From Modicisalibacter ilicicola DSM 19980 (GTDB taxonomy: Bacteria > Pseudomonadota > Gammaproteobacteria > Pseudomonadales > Halomonadaceae), in the NCBI RefSeq assembly GCF_900128925.1, contig NZ_FQUJ01000002.1:406856-470855 (forward strand): a DNA stretch of 64,000 bases, given 5' to 3'. The translations under genes and the position numbers were made by a program. Under the pieces are notes generated by a model. That model made no database searches. It saw nothing but the letters and a program-made list of their open reading frames with translations, and was not told the origin of the DNA. Positions 46,182 to 55,096 of the stretch are shown piece after piece. Every line of letters starts with the position of its first letter. The stretch's first letter is position 1.

Positions 46182-47234
46182 TCAGCCATAGCGATAGGGA
46201 GGGCCGGCTTTCTGCATGGTGGCGCGGTACTCCTTGAGGATCTGCACGACCCGGGCGTTGCGTTCGCTCTGGGCGGCGATCTCGTCCCAGAACTTCAGCG
46301 CCTCCTCCTCCACCGTCTGCCACTCCGACTCGGGGATCGAGGTCAGCTCCAGCTTGCCGCCGGTGGTGCGATAGTGCGCCTCGCCCCACCAGTACCAGTG
46401 TTGGCGATAGTAATGCGAGCTGTCCATGCACAGCCTGAACAGGGTCTTCAGGTGCTCGGGCAACTCTTCCCAGCGCTCGGTATTGGCGAAGTAGGAGCCC
46501 GCCCAGGCACCGGAAATGTTGTTGGTCAAATAGTAGTTGGTCACGTCGGCCCAGCCGACGGTGTAGTCCTCGGTGATGCCGGACCAGGCGATGCCATCCA
46601 GTTCGCCGGTCTGGATGGCCACCTCGATGTCCTCCCAGGGCAGCGTCACCGGCACCACGCCGAAGCGCTGCAGGAACTTGCCGGCGGTCGGGAAGGTAAA
46701 GACCCGCTTGCCTTCGAGGTCCTCGAGGCTGCGGATGGGCTCGACGGTAACGAAGTTGCAGGGGTCCCAGGCCCCGGCGCTCAACCAGGTGACGCCCTCC
46801 ACCTCGCCGTAGGCCTCCTCCCAGATCTCCTTGAGCCCGTAATGGTTGAACAGCGTGGGCACGTCCAGGCTGTAGCGCGAGGCGAAGGGAAAATAGCCGC
46901 CGAACACGGAGACGTCCACCGGCGCGGCGATGGAATCGTCGTCGCTCTGCACGGCATCGATCGTGCCGCGCTGCATGGCCCGGAACAGCTCGCCGGTGGG
47001 CACCAGCTGGTCGGCATAGTAAAGCTCGATCTCCATCTCGCCGTTGGCCGCCTTGTTGAAGGCGTCGATGGAGGGCTTGATGACGTGTTCCGCCAGGGCG
47101 GGCCCGGCATAGGTCTGCAGGCGCCAGCGAATCTTGGATTGAGCGTGGACGTAGGGGGCGGAGATCGCCGAGGCGCCCACCGCGGCGGCACCCGCCAGCC
47201 CAGCCTTCTTGAGGAAATCGCGTCTATCGGTCAT
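46182..47234 (-). CDS. TRAP transporter solute-binding protein (DctP family), Tat-exported
   Basis: 350 residues. A twin-arginine signal (DRRDFLKKAGLAGAAAVG) is cleaved near VHA, so the protein is exported folded. The DctP fold is recognised from GELFRAMQRGTIDAVQ, FPTAGKFLQRFG, and ELDGIAWSGITEDYTVGWADV. Related TRAP proteins with Tat signals bind 2-oxo acids or larger organic anions and zwitterions. The leader contains an AACAACAACAA tract just before the GGAG ribosome binding site. Confidence 0.93.
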   Translation of the reverse strand: MTDRRDFLKKAGLAGAAAVGASAISAPYVHAQSKIRWRLQTYAGPALAEHVIKPSIDAFNKAANGEMEIELYYADQLVPTGELFRAMQRGTIDAVQSDDDSIAAPVDVSVFGGYFPFASRYSLDVPTLFNHYGLKEIWEEAYGEVEGVTWLSAGAWDPCNFVTVEPIRSLEDLEGKRVFTFPTAGKFLQRFGVVPVTLPWEDIEVAIQTGELDGIAWSGITEDYTVGWADVTNYYLTNNISGAWAGSYFANTERWEELPEHLKTLFRLCMDSSHYYRQHWYWWGEAHYRTTGGKLELTSIPESEWQTVEEEALKFWDEIAAQSERNARVVQILKEYRATMQKAGPPYRYG

Positions 47235-47252
47235 GTCGAGTCACTCCTAGGG

Positions 47253-47263
47253 TTGTTGTTGTT
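47253..47263 (-). promoter_or_regulatory. AACAACAA tract at DctP translation start (Hfq/Crc-type motif)
   Basis: On the minus strand AACAACAACAA lies about 20 bases before the ATG, immediately upstream of CTAGGAG. It matches the AAnAAnAA catabolite motif bound by Hfq with Crc in pseudomonads. Confidence 0.5.
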
Positions 47264-47304
47264 TGGCAAGCCAGCCTCTTGGCCGGCCGGTCATCGCATC
47301 TGAC

Positions 47305-48627
47305 TCATCGTGCGTAGTACAGCTCCGGCAACCACAAGGCGATCTGCGGGAAGGCCGTCACGATCGCCAGCCCCACGACCATGATCGTCACGAAGGGCCA
47401 CACCGAGCGATAGATGTCGCCGAGGGAGACTTCCGGCGGCGCCATCGCCCGCATCAGGAACAGGTTGTAGCCGAACGGCGGCGTCATGTAGGCGATCTGC
47501 ACGGTGATCGTGTAGAGCACCCCGTACCAGACCGGATCGAAGCCCAGCTCGATCACCAGCGGCACGTACAGGGGCGCCACGATGACCAGCATCGCGGTAT
47601 CGTCCAGGAACATTCCCATCAGGATGTAGGAGAGCTGCATCATGATGAGTATTTCCCAGGGCCCCAGCCCCCACTGTTCGAGAAACAGCGACCCCAGGGC
47701 GCGACCGGCCCCCAGGCCGTCGAACACCGCACCGAAGCTCAGCGCGGCGAGGATGATCCACATGAACATGCAGCTGATCCCCAGGGTCTTGCGGATCGTG
47801 TCTTCCATCACCTGGCGGGTCAGCCGGCGCTTGACGATGGCGGCCACCGTCGCCGCCGCGGCACCCACCGCCGAGCTTTCCACCAGGCTGGTCACTCCCA
47901 TCAGGAACAGGCCGGTCATGGAGAAGAAGATCAGCAGCGGCAGGATGCCGGCCTGCAGCAGCTTGAGCTTGTCGCCCCAGCGCATCTGCCGTTCCTCGAG
48001 GGGCAATGCCGGACCGAGGTGCGGCTGCAGGCGACAGCGGATCACGATGTAGAGGATGAACAGGCCAGCCAGCAGCAGCCCGGGAAAGACGCCGGCCAGC
48101 CAGAGCTTGCCCACCGGCTGCCGGGCGATCATGCCGTAGAGCACCAGCACGACGCTGGGCGGCACCAGGATGCCCAGGGAGCTGCCGGCCTGGATCACGC
48201 CGGTGACCATGATCTTGTCGTAGCCGCGCCTGAGCATCTCGGGCAGCGCGATGCTCGCGCCGATCGCCATGCCGGCCACGCTCAGCCCGTTCATCGCCGA
48301 GATGGCGATCATCAGGCCCACGGTACCGATGGCAAGCCCTCCGTGGAGCGGCCCCATCCAGACGTGGAACATGCGGTAGAGATCACTGGCGATGCCCGAT
48401 TCGGAAAGCATGTAGCCCATGTAGATGAACAGCGGCAGGGTCAGTAGCGGGTACCAGTTCATCAGCGTGAAGCTGGCATTGAACGGCATCTCGAAACCGC
48501 CATCGCCCCACAGCCACCAGGAGGCCGCCGCAGCCACGAAGCCGATGGCGCCGAAGATGCGCTGCCCGGTCAGCAGCAGCAGCATCATCGAGGAGAACAT
48601 CAGCAGCGCGATCATCTCGTCGCTCAT
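47305..48627 (-). CDS. TRAP transporter large permease subunit (DctM family)
   Basis: About 440 residues with around 12 hydrophobic segments. DctM hallmarks are the TGQRIFGAIGF N-terminal region, AISAMNGLSVAGMAIGAS, GSSLGILVPPSVVLVLYG, and the C-terminal YMTPPFGYNLFLMRAMAP. ATG 48627 is chosen (GTG 48630 is also possible). It overlaps the small permease gene. With DctQ and DctP it forms a sodium-coupled organic-solute importer. Confidence 0.94.
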   Translation of the reverse strand: MSDEMIALLMFSSMMLLLLTGQRIFGAIGFVAAAASWWLWGDGGFEMPFNASFTLMNWYPLLTLPLFIYMGYMLSESGIASDLYRMFHVWMGPLHGGLAIGTVGLMIAISAMNGLSVAGMAIGASIALPEMLRRGYDKIMVTGVIQAGSSLGILVPPSVVLVLYGMIARQPVGKLWLAGVFPGLLLAGLFILYIVIRCRLQPHLGPALPLEERQMRWGDKLKLLQAGILPLLIFFSMTGLFLMGVTSLVESSAVGAAAATVAAIVKRRLTRQVMEDTIRKTLGISCMFMWIILAALSFGAVFDGLGAGRALGSLFLEQWGLGPWEILIMMQLSYILMGMFLDDTAMLVIVAPLYVPLVIELGFDPVWYGVLYTITVQIAYMTPPFGYNLFLMRAMAPPEVSLGDIYRSVWPFVTIMVVGLAIVTAFPQIALWLPELYYAR

Positions 48628-49136
48628 CACAGCGTCTCCCCCCTGGCCTTGGCCACATCCTTGAAGAAGGTGGCGATCGCCTGCAGCAGCATCAGCGCGA
48701 CGCCGCAGGTCATGATGATCTTGATGGGTGCCAGCGGTGGCGCCCAGGAGGAGTAGTTCGTCTGCCCATACTCCAAGGCGTAGAGCGTGCTGGAGATCGC
48801 CCCGATCAGCAGGAAGACCAGATAGAAGAGCAGGAAGAGGATGGTGACGGCATCGACGATCGCCCGGGTCCTGTCCGACCAGCGGCCATAGAAGAGATCC
48901 ATGCGCACGTGGGCATCCAGCTGCATGGAGTAGGCGCCACCGAGCAGGAAGTAGGCCACCATCATGAACTGGGCGATCTCCACCACCCAGATCAGCGACA
49001 CGTCGAAGACGGAGCGGGAAATGGTCGAATAGAGCAACACGCCGATCATCGCGAAGATCATCAGCATGGCCAGCCGTCCCACGAATCGGTTCATGGTCTC
49101 GACGTAGCGCACGTAGAGTCTGACCGCTCTTGGCAT
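48627..49136 (-). CDS. TRAP transporter small permease subunit (DctQ family)
   Basis: 169 residues with four hydrophobic helices, typical of DctQ (FVGRLAMLMIFAMIGVLLYSTISRSVF, then VVEIAQFMMVAYFLLGGAY and HVRMDLFYGRW). ATG 49136 is preferred to TTG 49157, which has no ribosome binding site. The leader ACAACAACA abuts the ATG. It is first of the operon DctQ, DctM, DctP, ligase, aldehyde dehydrogenase, alcohol dehydrogenase, amidotransferase, and is divergent in function from the neighbouring LysR gene on the same strand. Confidence 0.92.
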   Translation of the reverse strand: MPRAVRLYVRYVETMNRFVGRLAMLMIFAMIGVLLYSTISRSVFDVSLIWVVEIAQFMMVAYFLLGGAYSMQLDAHVRMDLFYGRWSDRTRAIVDAVTILFLLFYLVFLLIGAISSTLYALEYGQTNYSSWAPPLAPIKIIMTCGVALMLLQAIATFFKDVAKARGETL

Positions 49137-49146
49137 TGTTGTTGTC
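49134..49146 (-). promoter_or_regulatory. AACAACAA tract overlapping DctQ start codon
   Basis: Minus-strand GACAACAACA runs directly into the ATG, forming an exact AACAACAA that includes the first base of the start codon. Ideal position for Hfq-type translational repression. Confidence 0.5.
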
Positions 49147-49355
49147 TCTTGTTCCAAGATGGGAAGCGGATTTTGCGCTCTCTGGTGCCTGCCGTGTTGC
49201 GCCTCTGCGACCCGATGAGTTCAGTTAGGGCGACACCCCTGGGTTTCACAAGGATCATCGTTTTCAACGCAGCGGCGACTATCGGAAAAACCGATAGTGC
49301 TCAGCTTCAAAGTGGAAAGAGAGGCGATTGCGCCGCGATCAGACGGCGGTCGAGG

Positions 49356-50318
49356 TCATCCCCGGGGAATGGTGACGCGTTCGGACAACCAGGGCAGGTG
49401 GCGTTCAAGCGCCCCGAGGTAGCGCGTCTCGAGCAGCCGGCGGCTGTCCCGGGCCAGTTGGGAAGGCAGGTCGCCGAGCTCGTCGCGGCGCGCCACCAGG
49501 GTGAGCTCCCGGGTCAGAGGCGGTACGGGCAGCGGCACCACCTCGACGTCGAGTCGGTCCAGGCCGGCCTGGTAGAGACACAGCGGTGTGCTGATGGTCC
49601 AGCCGACGCCGGCATCGACCAACCGCAGCACCGCGAAGGTGTTGTCCAGATGCAGGCGCGCCGGCAACTCGAGACGATGGAGGCGCAGATGCCGCTCGAT
49701 GGTCTGGCCGATCAGCGACTGGGGGGTGTAGCGCACGAAGTCGAGCTGCCGGGCCAGCCAGCGCAGATTGTCCCGAGGCCCCGTCCAGATCTTGGGCAGC
49801 ACCAACACGAAGGGTTCGTCGAGCAGGGCATGACGTTCCAGCCCGTCGTAGTCTTCCAGGCGGTCATCGGAAATGATGATATCCACATGGCGGGTCAGCA
49901 ACGCGTGGCCATGCATGTGCGACAGGCCGGTGGTCAGGGTGTAGTCCCGGGTATGCCGCTTGATCGCCTCGATCAGCGGCTGTCCCACCGCCGTGGCCAG
50001 CGAATCGACCAGGGCCATGCGCACCTGATGCAACTGCTGGAAGGCACCGGAGCAGAGTTCGCGACGCGTCGCCCGGGCGTCGGCGAGCATCTTCTGGGCA
50101 CGATCGTAGAAGAAGCGCCCGGCGGCGGTGGGCTCCAGCGGCCGGGAGCGGCGCTTGAACAGCGGTGCCCCCAGCGCTTCCTCGAGGTTCGCCAGGCTTT
50201 GCGACACCGTCGACTGCTTGAGCCCCAGGCTCTCGGCGGCAGCCGTCTGGCTGCCGCGCTCCAGCGTCTCGACGAATATTTCCATGCTGCGCAGGTCGAA
50301 ACCGAAAGCCCCTCGCAT
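49356..50318 (-). CDS. LysR-family transcriptional regulator
   Basis: 320 residues. The helix-turn-helix (FVETLERGSQTAAAESLGLKQSTVSQSLANLEEALG) is followed by a LysR effector-binding domain. ATG 50318 follows GGAGG with 7-base spacing; earlier in-frame ATGs at 50342 and 50402 are less likely. It lies 219 bp upstream of the TRAP-ligase operon on the same strand, so it is the best candidate local regulator. Confidence 0.92.
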   Translation of the reverse strand: MRGAFGFDLRSMEIFVETLERGSQTAAAESLGLKQSTVSQSLANLEEALGAPLFKRRSRPLEPTAAGRFFYDRAQKMLADARATRRELCSGAFQQLHQVRMALVDSLATAVGQPLIEAIKRHTRDYTLTTGLSHMHGHALLTRHVDIIISDDRLEDYDGLERHALLDEPFVLVLPKIWTGPRDNLRWLARQLDFVRYTPQSLIGQTIERHLRLHRLELPARLHLDNTFAVLRLVDAGVGWTISTPLCLYQAGLDRLDVEVVPLPVPPLTRELTLVARRDELGDLPSQLARDSRRLLETRYLGALERHLPWLSERVTIPRG

Positions 50319-50499
50319 ACCACGCCCTCCGCCTGGAACCATCACTCTTGCTCTACACGCCTGGCAGGGGGCGTGCGTCTGCGAATTGCACCGCCACCCC
50401 ACTGACCCAGCACGCGTCTTTCAAACCGCTGCGCTCGCTGGCAGTTTTCGACGACAATCGCTATGGTACCGCGATTGTCATGATCAAGCGGAGCCGACG

Positions 50500-51297
50500 A
50501 TGCCCCTGCCATCCCCTACCCTGGCTACCCAGCAGACACAGCGCCCTTCCTCCGCCTGGACCGCATGGGGCCAATGGCTTGCGCTGATCACCATGACCGT
50601 CGACCACGTGACCCGCTACCTGCTTCCGGGCAGCTGGGACGCGGGCTGGGCCAGCTCCTCCATCGGCCGTATCGCCTTTCCGCTGTTCGCCGGCATGGTC
50701 GCCTGGCACGGCCTGTTCAACACCCGTGACCCTTTACGCTACGCCCGGCGCATCCTGATCATCGGCCTGGTGGCGCAACTGCCCTACATGACCATGCCCC
50801 GGGACGGCTTTCAGCTGAACATCACCTTCACCCTGGCCCTGGGCCTGATCTGGGGAACCTGGTTGCGCGACCTGTCACGACGCTCCGGTGTCGATGCGGA
50901 CGCCCCCCTGCAGACGCCCCTGCTGATCGGTGGCTCCCTGGTCCTCTGGTGGCTGCTCGGGTCCTGGGTGGAATATGGCCATCTCGGCCTGTTGCTGGTG
51001 CCGCTCTACATGTTCGCGCTTCAGGCGCTCTCCCAGCCTTCGCACGCCCTTGCCGAGCGCCTGATGGCCGCCGGCGCGGCGCTGCCGGTGCTGCTCGTCG
51101 CGGGCCTGATGAACAGCTCCGACATGGCCAAGTCGTTTACCGTGGCGACCACGCTGTTCGTGCTGCTGATGGCCGCCGGGGCGGCCAGCCGCATACCCCG
51201 GATCACCCCGGGGGCCAGAATGCCGCGCAAGCTGTGGCTGGCCTGGTACCCGGCGCACTTCGCGGTGATCGCCATTCTCTTGCACTGGCCCCGTTGA
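50500..51297 (+). CDS. TraX-family acyltransferase-like membrane protein
   Basis: 265 residues with about eight hydrophobic segments. The TraX pattern is visible: WLALITMTVDHVTRYLLPG, GRIAFPLFAGMVAWHG, RRILIIGLVAQLPYM and NITFTLALGLIWGTWL. TraX acetylates F pilin in conjugation, but chromosomal homologues are widespread without conjugation genes, as here. ATG 50500 starts the conserved region. A perfect 16-bp hairpin follows. Confidence 0.9.
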   Translation: MPLPSPTLATQQTQRPSSAWTAWGQWLALITMTVDHVTRYLLPGSWDAGWASSSIGRIAFPLFAGMVAWHGLFNTRDPLRYARRILIIGLVAQLPYMTMPRDGFQLNITFTLALGLIWGTWLRDLSRRSGVDADAPLQTPLLIGGSLVLWWLLGSWVEYGHLGLLLVPLYMFALQALSQPSHALAERLMAAGAALPVLLVAGLMNSSDMAKSFTVATTLFVLLMAAGAASRIPRITPGARMPRKLWLAWYPAHFAVIAILLHWPR

Positions 51298-51329
51298 GAC
51301 GCTATAGAGCGAGACCGGCCTCGCGCTTG

Positions 51330-51371
51330 CGCAAAGACCGCTGCCGAGCAGTGCCGGCAGCGGTCTTTGCG
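51330..51371. terminator. Bidirectional terminator between traX-like gene and yeiH-like gene
   Basis: Perfect 16-bp stem CGCAAAGACCGCTGCC / GGCAGCGGTCTTTGCG with a 10-base loop lies between convergent genes. TTTCC follows on the plus strand. Confidence 0.75.
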
Positions 51372-51404
51372 TTTCCAAGGGTCGATGATCCGGCGGTGTC
51401 GTCG

Positions 51405-52484
51405 TCAGCTCCCCACGCCACCGACGAAGATGAAGCCCAGCACCAGCAGCAGCAGGAAGAGGGTCTCGACCACCATCAGGATGATCGGCTTCCAGCCGAC
51501 GACGGCGAGCTTCTGGAAGGAGGTCTTGATTCCCAGCCCGGCGATGGCCGTCACCAGGCACCAGCGGGACAGATCGGTGAACCCCTCGACGGCGACTGGC
51601 GGGATGACCCCGAAGCTGTTGATGATCACCAGCACGATGAAGGCGACCAGGAAGGTCGGCAGCATGGGCACCTTGCGAGCCCCTTCCCCCTCACTCTCCG
51701 CCTGGCGCTGCCGGCGATAGAGGAAGATGAAGGCCATCACCGCCGGCACCAGCATGGCGACCCGCAGCAGCTTGACGAAGGTGGAGACATCGCCGGTATG
51801 CTGGGAAATGATGTACCCCGCCCCGACCACCTGGGCCACGTCGTGGATGGTCCCGCCCAGGAAGATGCCTGCCTGGTCGTTGCTCATGCCCAGCACGCTG
51901 ACGAACAGCGGATAGATCACCATGGCCACCGTGGAAAGCGCCGTCACTGCCACCACCGTGAGGATGGTATTGCGCTCGTGGTTTTCGTGCCGGGGCATGA
52001 CCGCCGACAGGGCCAGAGCTGCCGAAGCGCCGCAGATCGCCACCGAGCCACCGCTCAGGAGCCCCATGTCGCGGGGCAGGCCGAGCAGCCGGGCCACCAT
52101 CACCCCGGTCAGGATCGTCAGGGTGACCCCGGCAACCACCGTGATCACCGGCCCGATGCCCAGCTCGGTGATCTGTTCGATGGTGATTCGCACCCCCAGA
52201 AGGGCCACACCGATACGCAGGATGGTGCGCGAGGCGAATTCCACCCCCGCCAGGCAACGTCCCTCCTCGGAGAGGAAGTGCAGCGACATGCCGAACAGCA
52301 AGGCGTAGAGCATCACCGGGCCACCGTAATGGTCGGCGATGAAGGTCGTCGCCAGGGCGATGGTGACGCAGATCAGCACGCCGGGCATGAGCGCGGAGGC
52401 GCGTTCCGCCCGGCGCCCGCCGACGCGATGAAAATGTTTCTTCAGCGCGTTCTCGGGCTGGGGGTTGGGGTCTTGCTGAGTCAT
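51405..52484 (-). CDS. YeiH-family (UPF0324) putative anion exporter
   Basis: 359-residue membrane protein with about ten helices. Family motifs include LLGVRITIEQI, GGSVAICGASAALALSAV, NTILTVVAVTALSTVAMVIYP, GGTIHDVAQVVGAGYIIS and GLGIKTSFQKL. Relatives have been linked to sulfate or sulfonate export after taurine or sulfolactate use; the substrate is not proven. It lies downstream of the universal stress protein gene. Confidence 0.92.
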   Translation of the reverse strand: MTQQDPNPQPENALKKHFHRVGGRRAERASALMPGVLICVTIALATTFIADHYGGPVMLYALLFGMSLHFLSEEGRCLAGVEFASRTILRIGVALLGVRITIEQITELGIGPVITVVAGVTLTILTGVMVARLLGLPRDMGLLSGGSVAICGASAALALSAVMPRHENHERNTILTVVAVTALSTVAMVIYPLFVSVLGMSNDQAGIFLGGTIHDVAQVVGAGYIISQHTGDVSTFVKLLRVAMLVPAVMAFIFLYRRQRQAESEGEGARKVPMLPTFLVAFIVLVIINSFGVIPPVAVEGFTDLSRWCLVTAIAGLGIKTSFQKLAVVGWKPIILMVVETLFLLLLVLGFIFVGGVGS

Positions 52485-52533
52485 GACATCACCTTTGAAA
52501 CGAAACCATTCCTGTCGTTGTTCGGCACGCCGC

Positions 52534-53022
52534 TCAAGCGGGTCCCGGCACCACCATGACGGGCACGAGGGAGCGCTTCAGCACCCCCTTGGCCACCTTG
52601 CCGGCATAGGAGGCGGTCAGCCCATGCTTGTTGGCGGCGATCACGATGAAGTCGTGACCGCGTTTCGCGGCGACCTCGCTGATCACCGAGGCAGGGTACC
52701 CCTCGAGAACCTCGAGCGCTTCCACCTGGGCGCTCAGGGCCTGCCGCTGGTCCGGATGGCGCTCGAGGAATTCCTCGATCTTGGTTTCCAGCCGCTCCCG
52801 TGCCTGATCGATACGCTGACGCAGGAAGCCCTCCAAAGACTCCCGATTGCGAATGTTGACCTTGAGGGTGTTCATGACATCCTCGGCGAGGGGCTTGACC
52901 ACGTGCAGGACGTGCAACCGGGCGCCGGTCGCCAGCGCCAGCTTGGTCGACTGCTCCAGGACCCCGTGGGAGTCGCCGCGCAAGCCCACGCAGCAGAGAA
53001 TGCTCGAAATATGCTGTTCCAT
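52534..53022 (-). CDS. Universal stress protein (UspA family), TeaD-like position
   Basis: 162 residues with the Usp fold. The ATP-binding type loop G-2x-G-9x-G(S/T) is not clearly complete in the C-terminal AANKHGLTASYAGKVAKGVLKRSLVPVMVV, though its spacing is kept. It follows the three TRAP genes directly, the same order as teaABCD of Halomonas elongata, where TeaD modulates the ectoine transporter. GAGGCAAG precedes the ATG. A regulatory role on this TRAP system is inferred. Confidence 0.9.
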   Translation of the reverse strand: MEQHISSILCCVGLRGDSHGVLEQSTKLALATGARLHVLHVVKPLAEDVMNTLKVNIRNRESLEGFLRQRIDQARERLETKIEEFLERHPDQRQALSAQVEALEVLEGYPASVISEVAAKRGHDFIVIAANKHGLTASYAGKVAKGVLKRSLVPVMVVPGPA

Positions 53023-53067
53023 CTTGCCTCCTCGATATTGTCTTCGTAGAGCCGCAGTGGCCTGACA

Positions 53068-54411
53068 CTAATACCCCATCATTCTCGGCAACCACAAGGA
53101 TATCTCGGGGAAGTAGGCGATGATGAACACGGCAAATATCGAGCCGGCGGCGAAGGGCAAGGCCTTCAGGGAGATCTCCTCTATCGAGGCGCCTCCGATG
53201 CCCGAGGCCACGAACAGATTCTCGCCCAGGGGCGGCGTCTGGAAACCGATGGCCAGGGCACAGACGACCACGATACCCACCTGCACCGGGTCCACTCCCA
53301 GCATGTACATGATGGGCAGCAGCACCGGGGTCAGGATCATGATGGCCGCCAGGGTCTCCATGAACATGCCGACGAAGAGCAGAAAGAAGATGATCATCCC
53401 CCAGATCAGATAGAGGTTGTCGGTAAAGGCCAGCATGGCCTCGGCAATGTGCGCCGGCACGCGCTGTTCCACCAGCAACCGGCCGAAGACGGTCGCGGTG
53501 AACAGGATGAGCAGCACCCGACCGGTGATCCAGGTCGTCGTCTCCAGCGTGCGCATGGCGGGCTTCCACTTGAGTTCCTTGTGCAGGAAGATGCCCACCA
53601 CCAGGGTGTAGGCGATCGCCACGATGGCCGATTCCGTGGGCGTGAACAGCCCCGTGTAGATGCCGCCGAGGATGATGATCGGTGCCAGGATCGACCACAC
53701 CCCCCGGCGCAGGGTCTTGCGAATGTCGGGGAACGACCAGCGATCGGTCAGGCCTCGATAGCCTTTCTTGCGAGAAATGATGTAATTGATGCTCAGCAGG
53801 CAGGTGGCGATGACCACACCCGGCAAGATGCCCGCGATGAACAGCTTGGGAATCGACAGGGTCTGGAACGAACCGTGCATTTCCACCGCCTCCGGTGGTG
53901 GTTGCAGGCCCATGCCGGAAATACCGAAGATGACCATGGGAATGGAGGGGGGAATGACCACGCCAAGCCCTCCGGATGAAGCGGTGACCGCTGAACCGTA
54001 AGCGCGGTCGTAGCCGCGATTGGCCATGGCCGGAATCATCAGCATCCCGACCGCGGCCGTCGTTGCCGGCCCTGAACCGGAAATGGCGCCGAAGAACATG
54101 CAGGCAAACACGGTGGCCGCGGCCAAGCCGCCGGTAACCGGCCCGGCAAAGGCCTCGGCGATATCCACCAGGCGCTTGGATATTCCCGCCGCCTCCATCA
54201 AGGCACCGGCGAGGATGAAGGCAGGCAATGCCATCAAGGGGAAGGAGCCCACGGACGTGAACGCCATCTGCACGAAGGCCATGGGGTTTTCGCCAATCGA
54301 CAGATAGGTAATGAGCGCTGCCACCCCCAGCGAGACCGTGATGGGAGCCCCCAGCAGCAGCAACAGCAAGAATGCGCCGAACAGAATGTAGACGATCATG
54401 GTATCGCTCAT
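53068..54411 (-). CDS. TRAP transporter large permease subunit (DctM family), second system
   Basis: 447 residues with about 12 hydrophobic segments. DctM motifs: GAPITVSLGVAALITY, FPLMALPAFILAGALMEAAGIS, ISGSGPATTAAVGMLMIPAMANRGY, ASSGGLGVVIPPSIPMVIFG and the C-terminal FQTPPLGENLFVASG. It is separated by 3 bp from the small subunit gene. Together with the neighbouring DctQ, DctP and Usp genes it forms a TRAP operon. Confidence 0.95.
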   Translation of the reverse strand: MSDTMIVYILFGAFLLLLLLGAPITVSLGVAALITYLSIGENPMAFVQMAFTSVGSFPLMALPAFILAGALMEAAGISKRLVDIAEAFAGPVTGGLAAATVFACMFFGAISGSGPATTAAVGMLMIPAMANRGYDRAYGSAVTASSGGLGVVIPPSIPMVIFGISGMGLQPPPEAVEMHGSFQTLSIPKLFIAGILPGVVIATCLLSINYIISRKKGYRGLTDRWSFPDIRKTLRRGVWSILAPIIILGGIYTGLFTPTESAIVAIAYTLVVGIFLHKELKWKPAMRTLETTTWITGRVLLILFTATVFGRLLVEQRVPAHIAEAMLAFTDNLYLIWGMIIFFLLFVGMFMETLAAIMILTPVLLPIMYMLGVDPVQVGIVVVCALAIGFQTPPLGENLFVASGIGGASIEEISLKALPFAAGSIFAVFIIAYFPEISLWLPRMMGY

Positions 54412-54414
54412 GGC

Positions 54415-54978
54415 TCAACGCTCCCGGTCATTGGTGTGGGTGGCGTTCTTGCCACTGGAACGTTGCATGTCCTGAACATCCCGGGTTTCGGGATCGACCA
54501 GATCCACCTTCTTCACATACTTCAGATAGTCGTTCTGGATGATGCGAAAGGTCATCGCCGCGAAGGCGATGGGCAATATCAGATAGAAGTACTTCATGGG
54601 CACGCCCAACGTCTGGGATTTCCAGAACAGGTTCATCTTGTTGAAGACGAAATCGTAACTGAGGTAAACGAACACCGCGTTGAACACGATCCAGATGATG
54701 TCCGTGAGGAGGGTGCAGAACGTTTCGACCCAGCGGGGAAAGAACTTGAACTGAAAGGTGACACGATTGTGTGCCGACATCTTGGCCGCGTAGACGGCTC
54801 CCAGATAGGCAAACCACACGAACGCGTAGGTCGCCAACTCATCTCCCCAGGCCAGGGAATAGCTGAACAGGTTTCTCAGCACGATCTGGGCAAAGAGGAT
54901 GGCGACGAAGGACACCAGGAGAAACTGGCAGATATAGTTCTCCAGGTTGTTCAGTATCTTTAGCGTTACATGCTTCAT
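54415..54978 (-). CDS. TRAP transporter small permease subunit (DctQ family), second system
   Basis: 187 residues with four hydrophobic helices (ICQFLLVSFVAILFAQIVLRNLF, TYAFVWFAYLGAVYAAKMSAHNRVTFQ and two more), then a hydrophilic C-terminal tail rich in charged residues. Pairs with the DctM gene 3 bp downstream. Confidence 0.92.
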   Translation of the reverse strand: MKHVTLKILNNLENYICQFLLVSFVAILFAQIVLRNLFSYSLAWGDELATYAFVWFAYLGAVYAAKMSAHNRVTFQFKFFPRWVETFCTLLTDIIWIVFNAVFVYLSYDFVFNKMNLFWKSQTLGVPMKYFYLILPIAFAAMTFRIIQNDYLKYVKKVDLVDPETRDVQDMQRSSGKNATHTNDRER

Positions 54979-55096
54979 GACGGCTGGCCCCTCCGGAGCA
55001 TGGAGTCTGGCGATTGCGATCTTGCGGAGTCACGGGGGTCTGCACCGGCTCCCGGGAGCCGGTGCAGTGGCTTGCGTCCTGAGATGAGCGTCGGGC

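Noticed and set aside
52481-54418. 645-codon minus-strand frame in another phase across the TRAP genes and Usp gene
   Set aside because: The same strand in another frame encodes DctM and Usp with clear motifs; this frame has only low-complexity His- and Gly-rich sequence.
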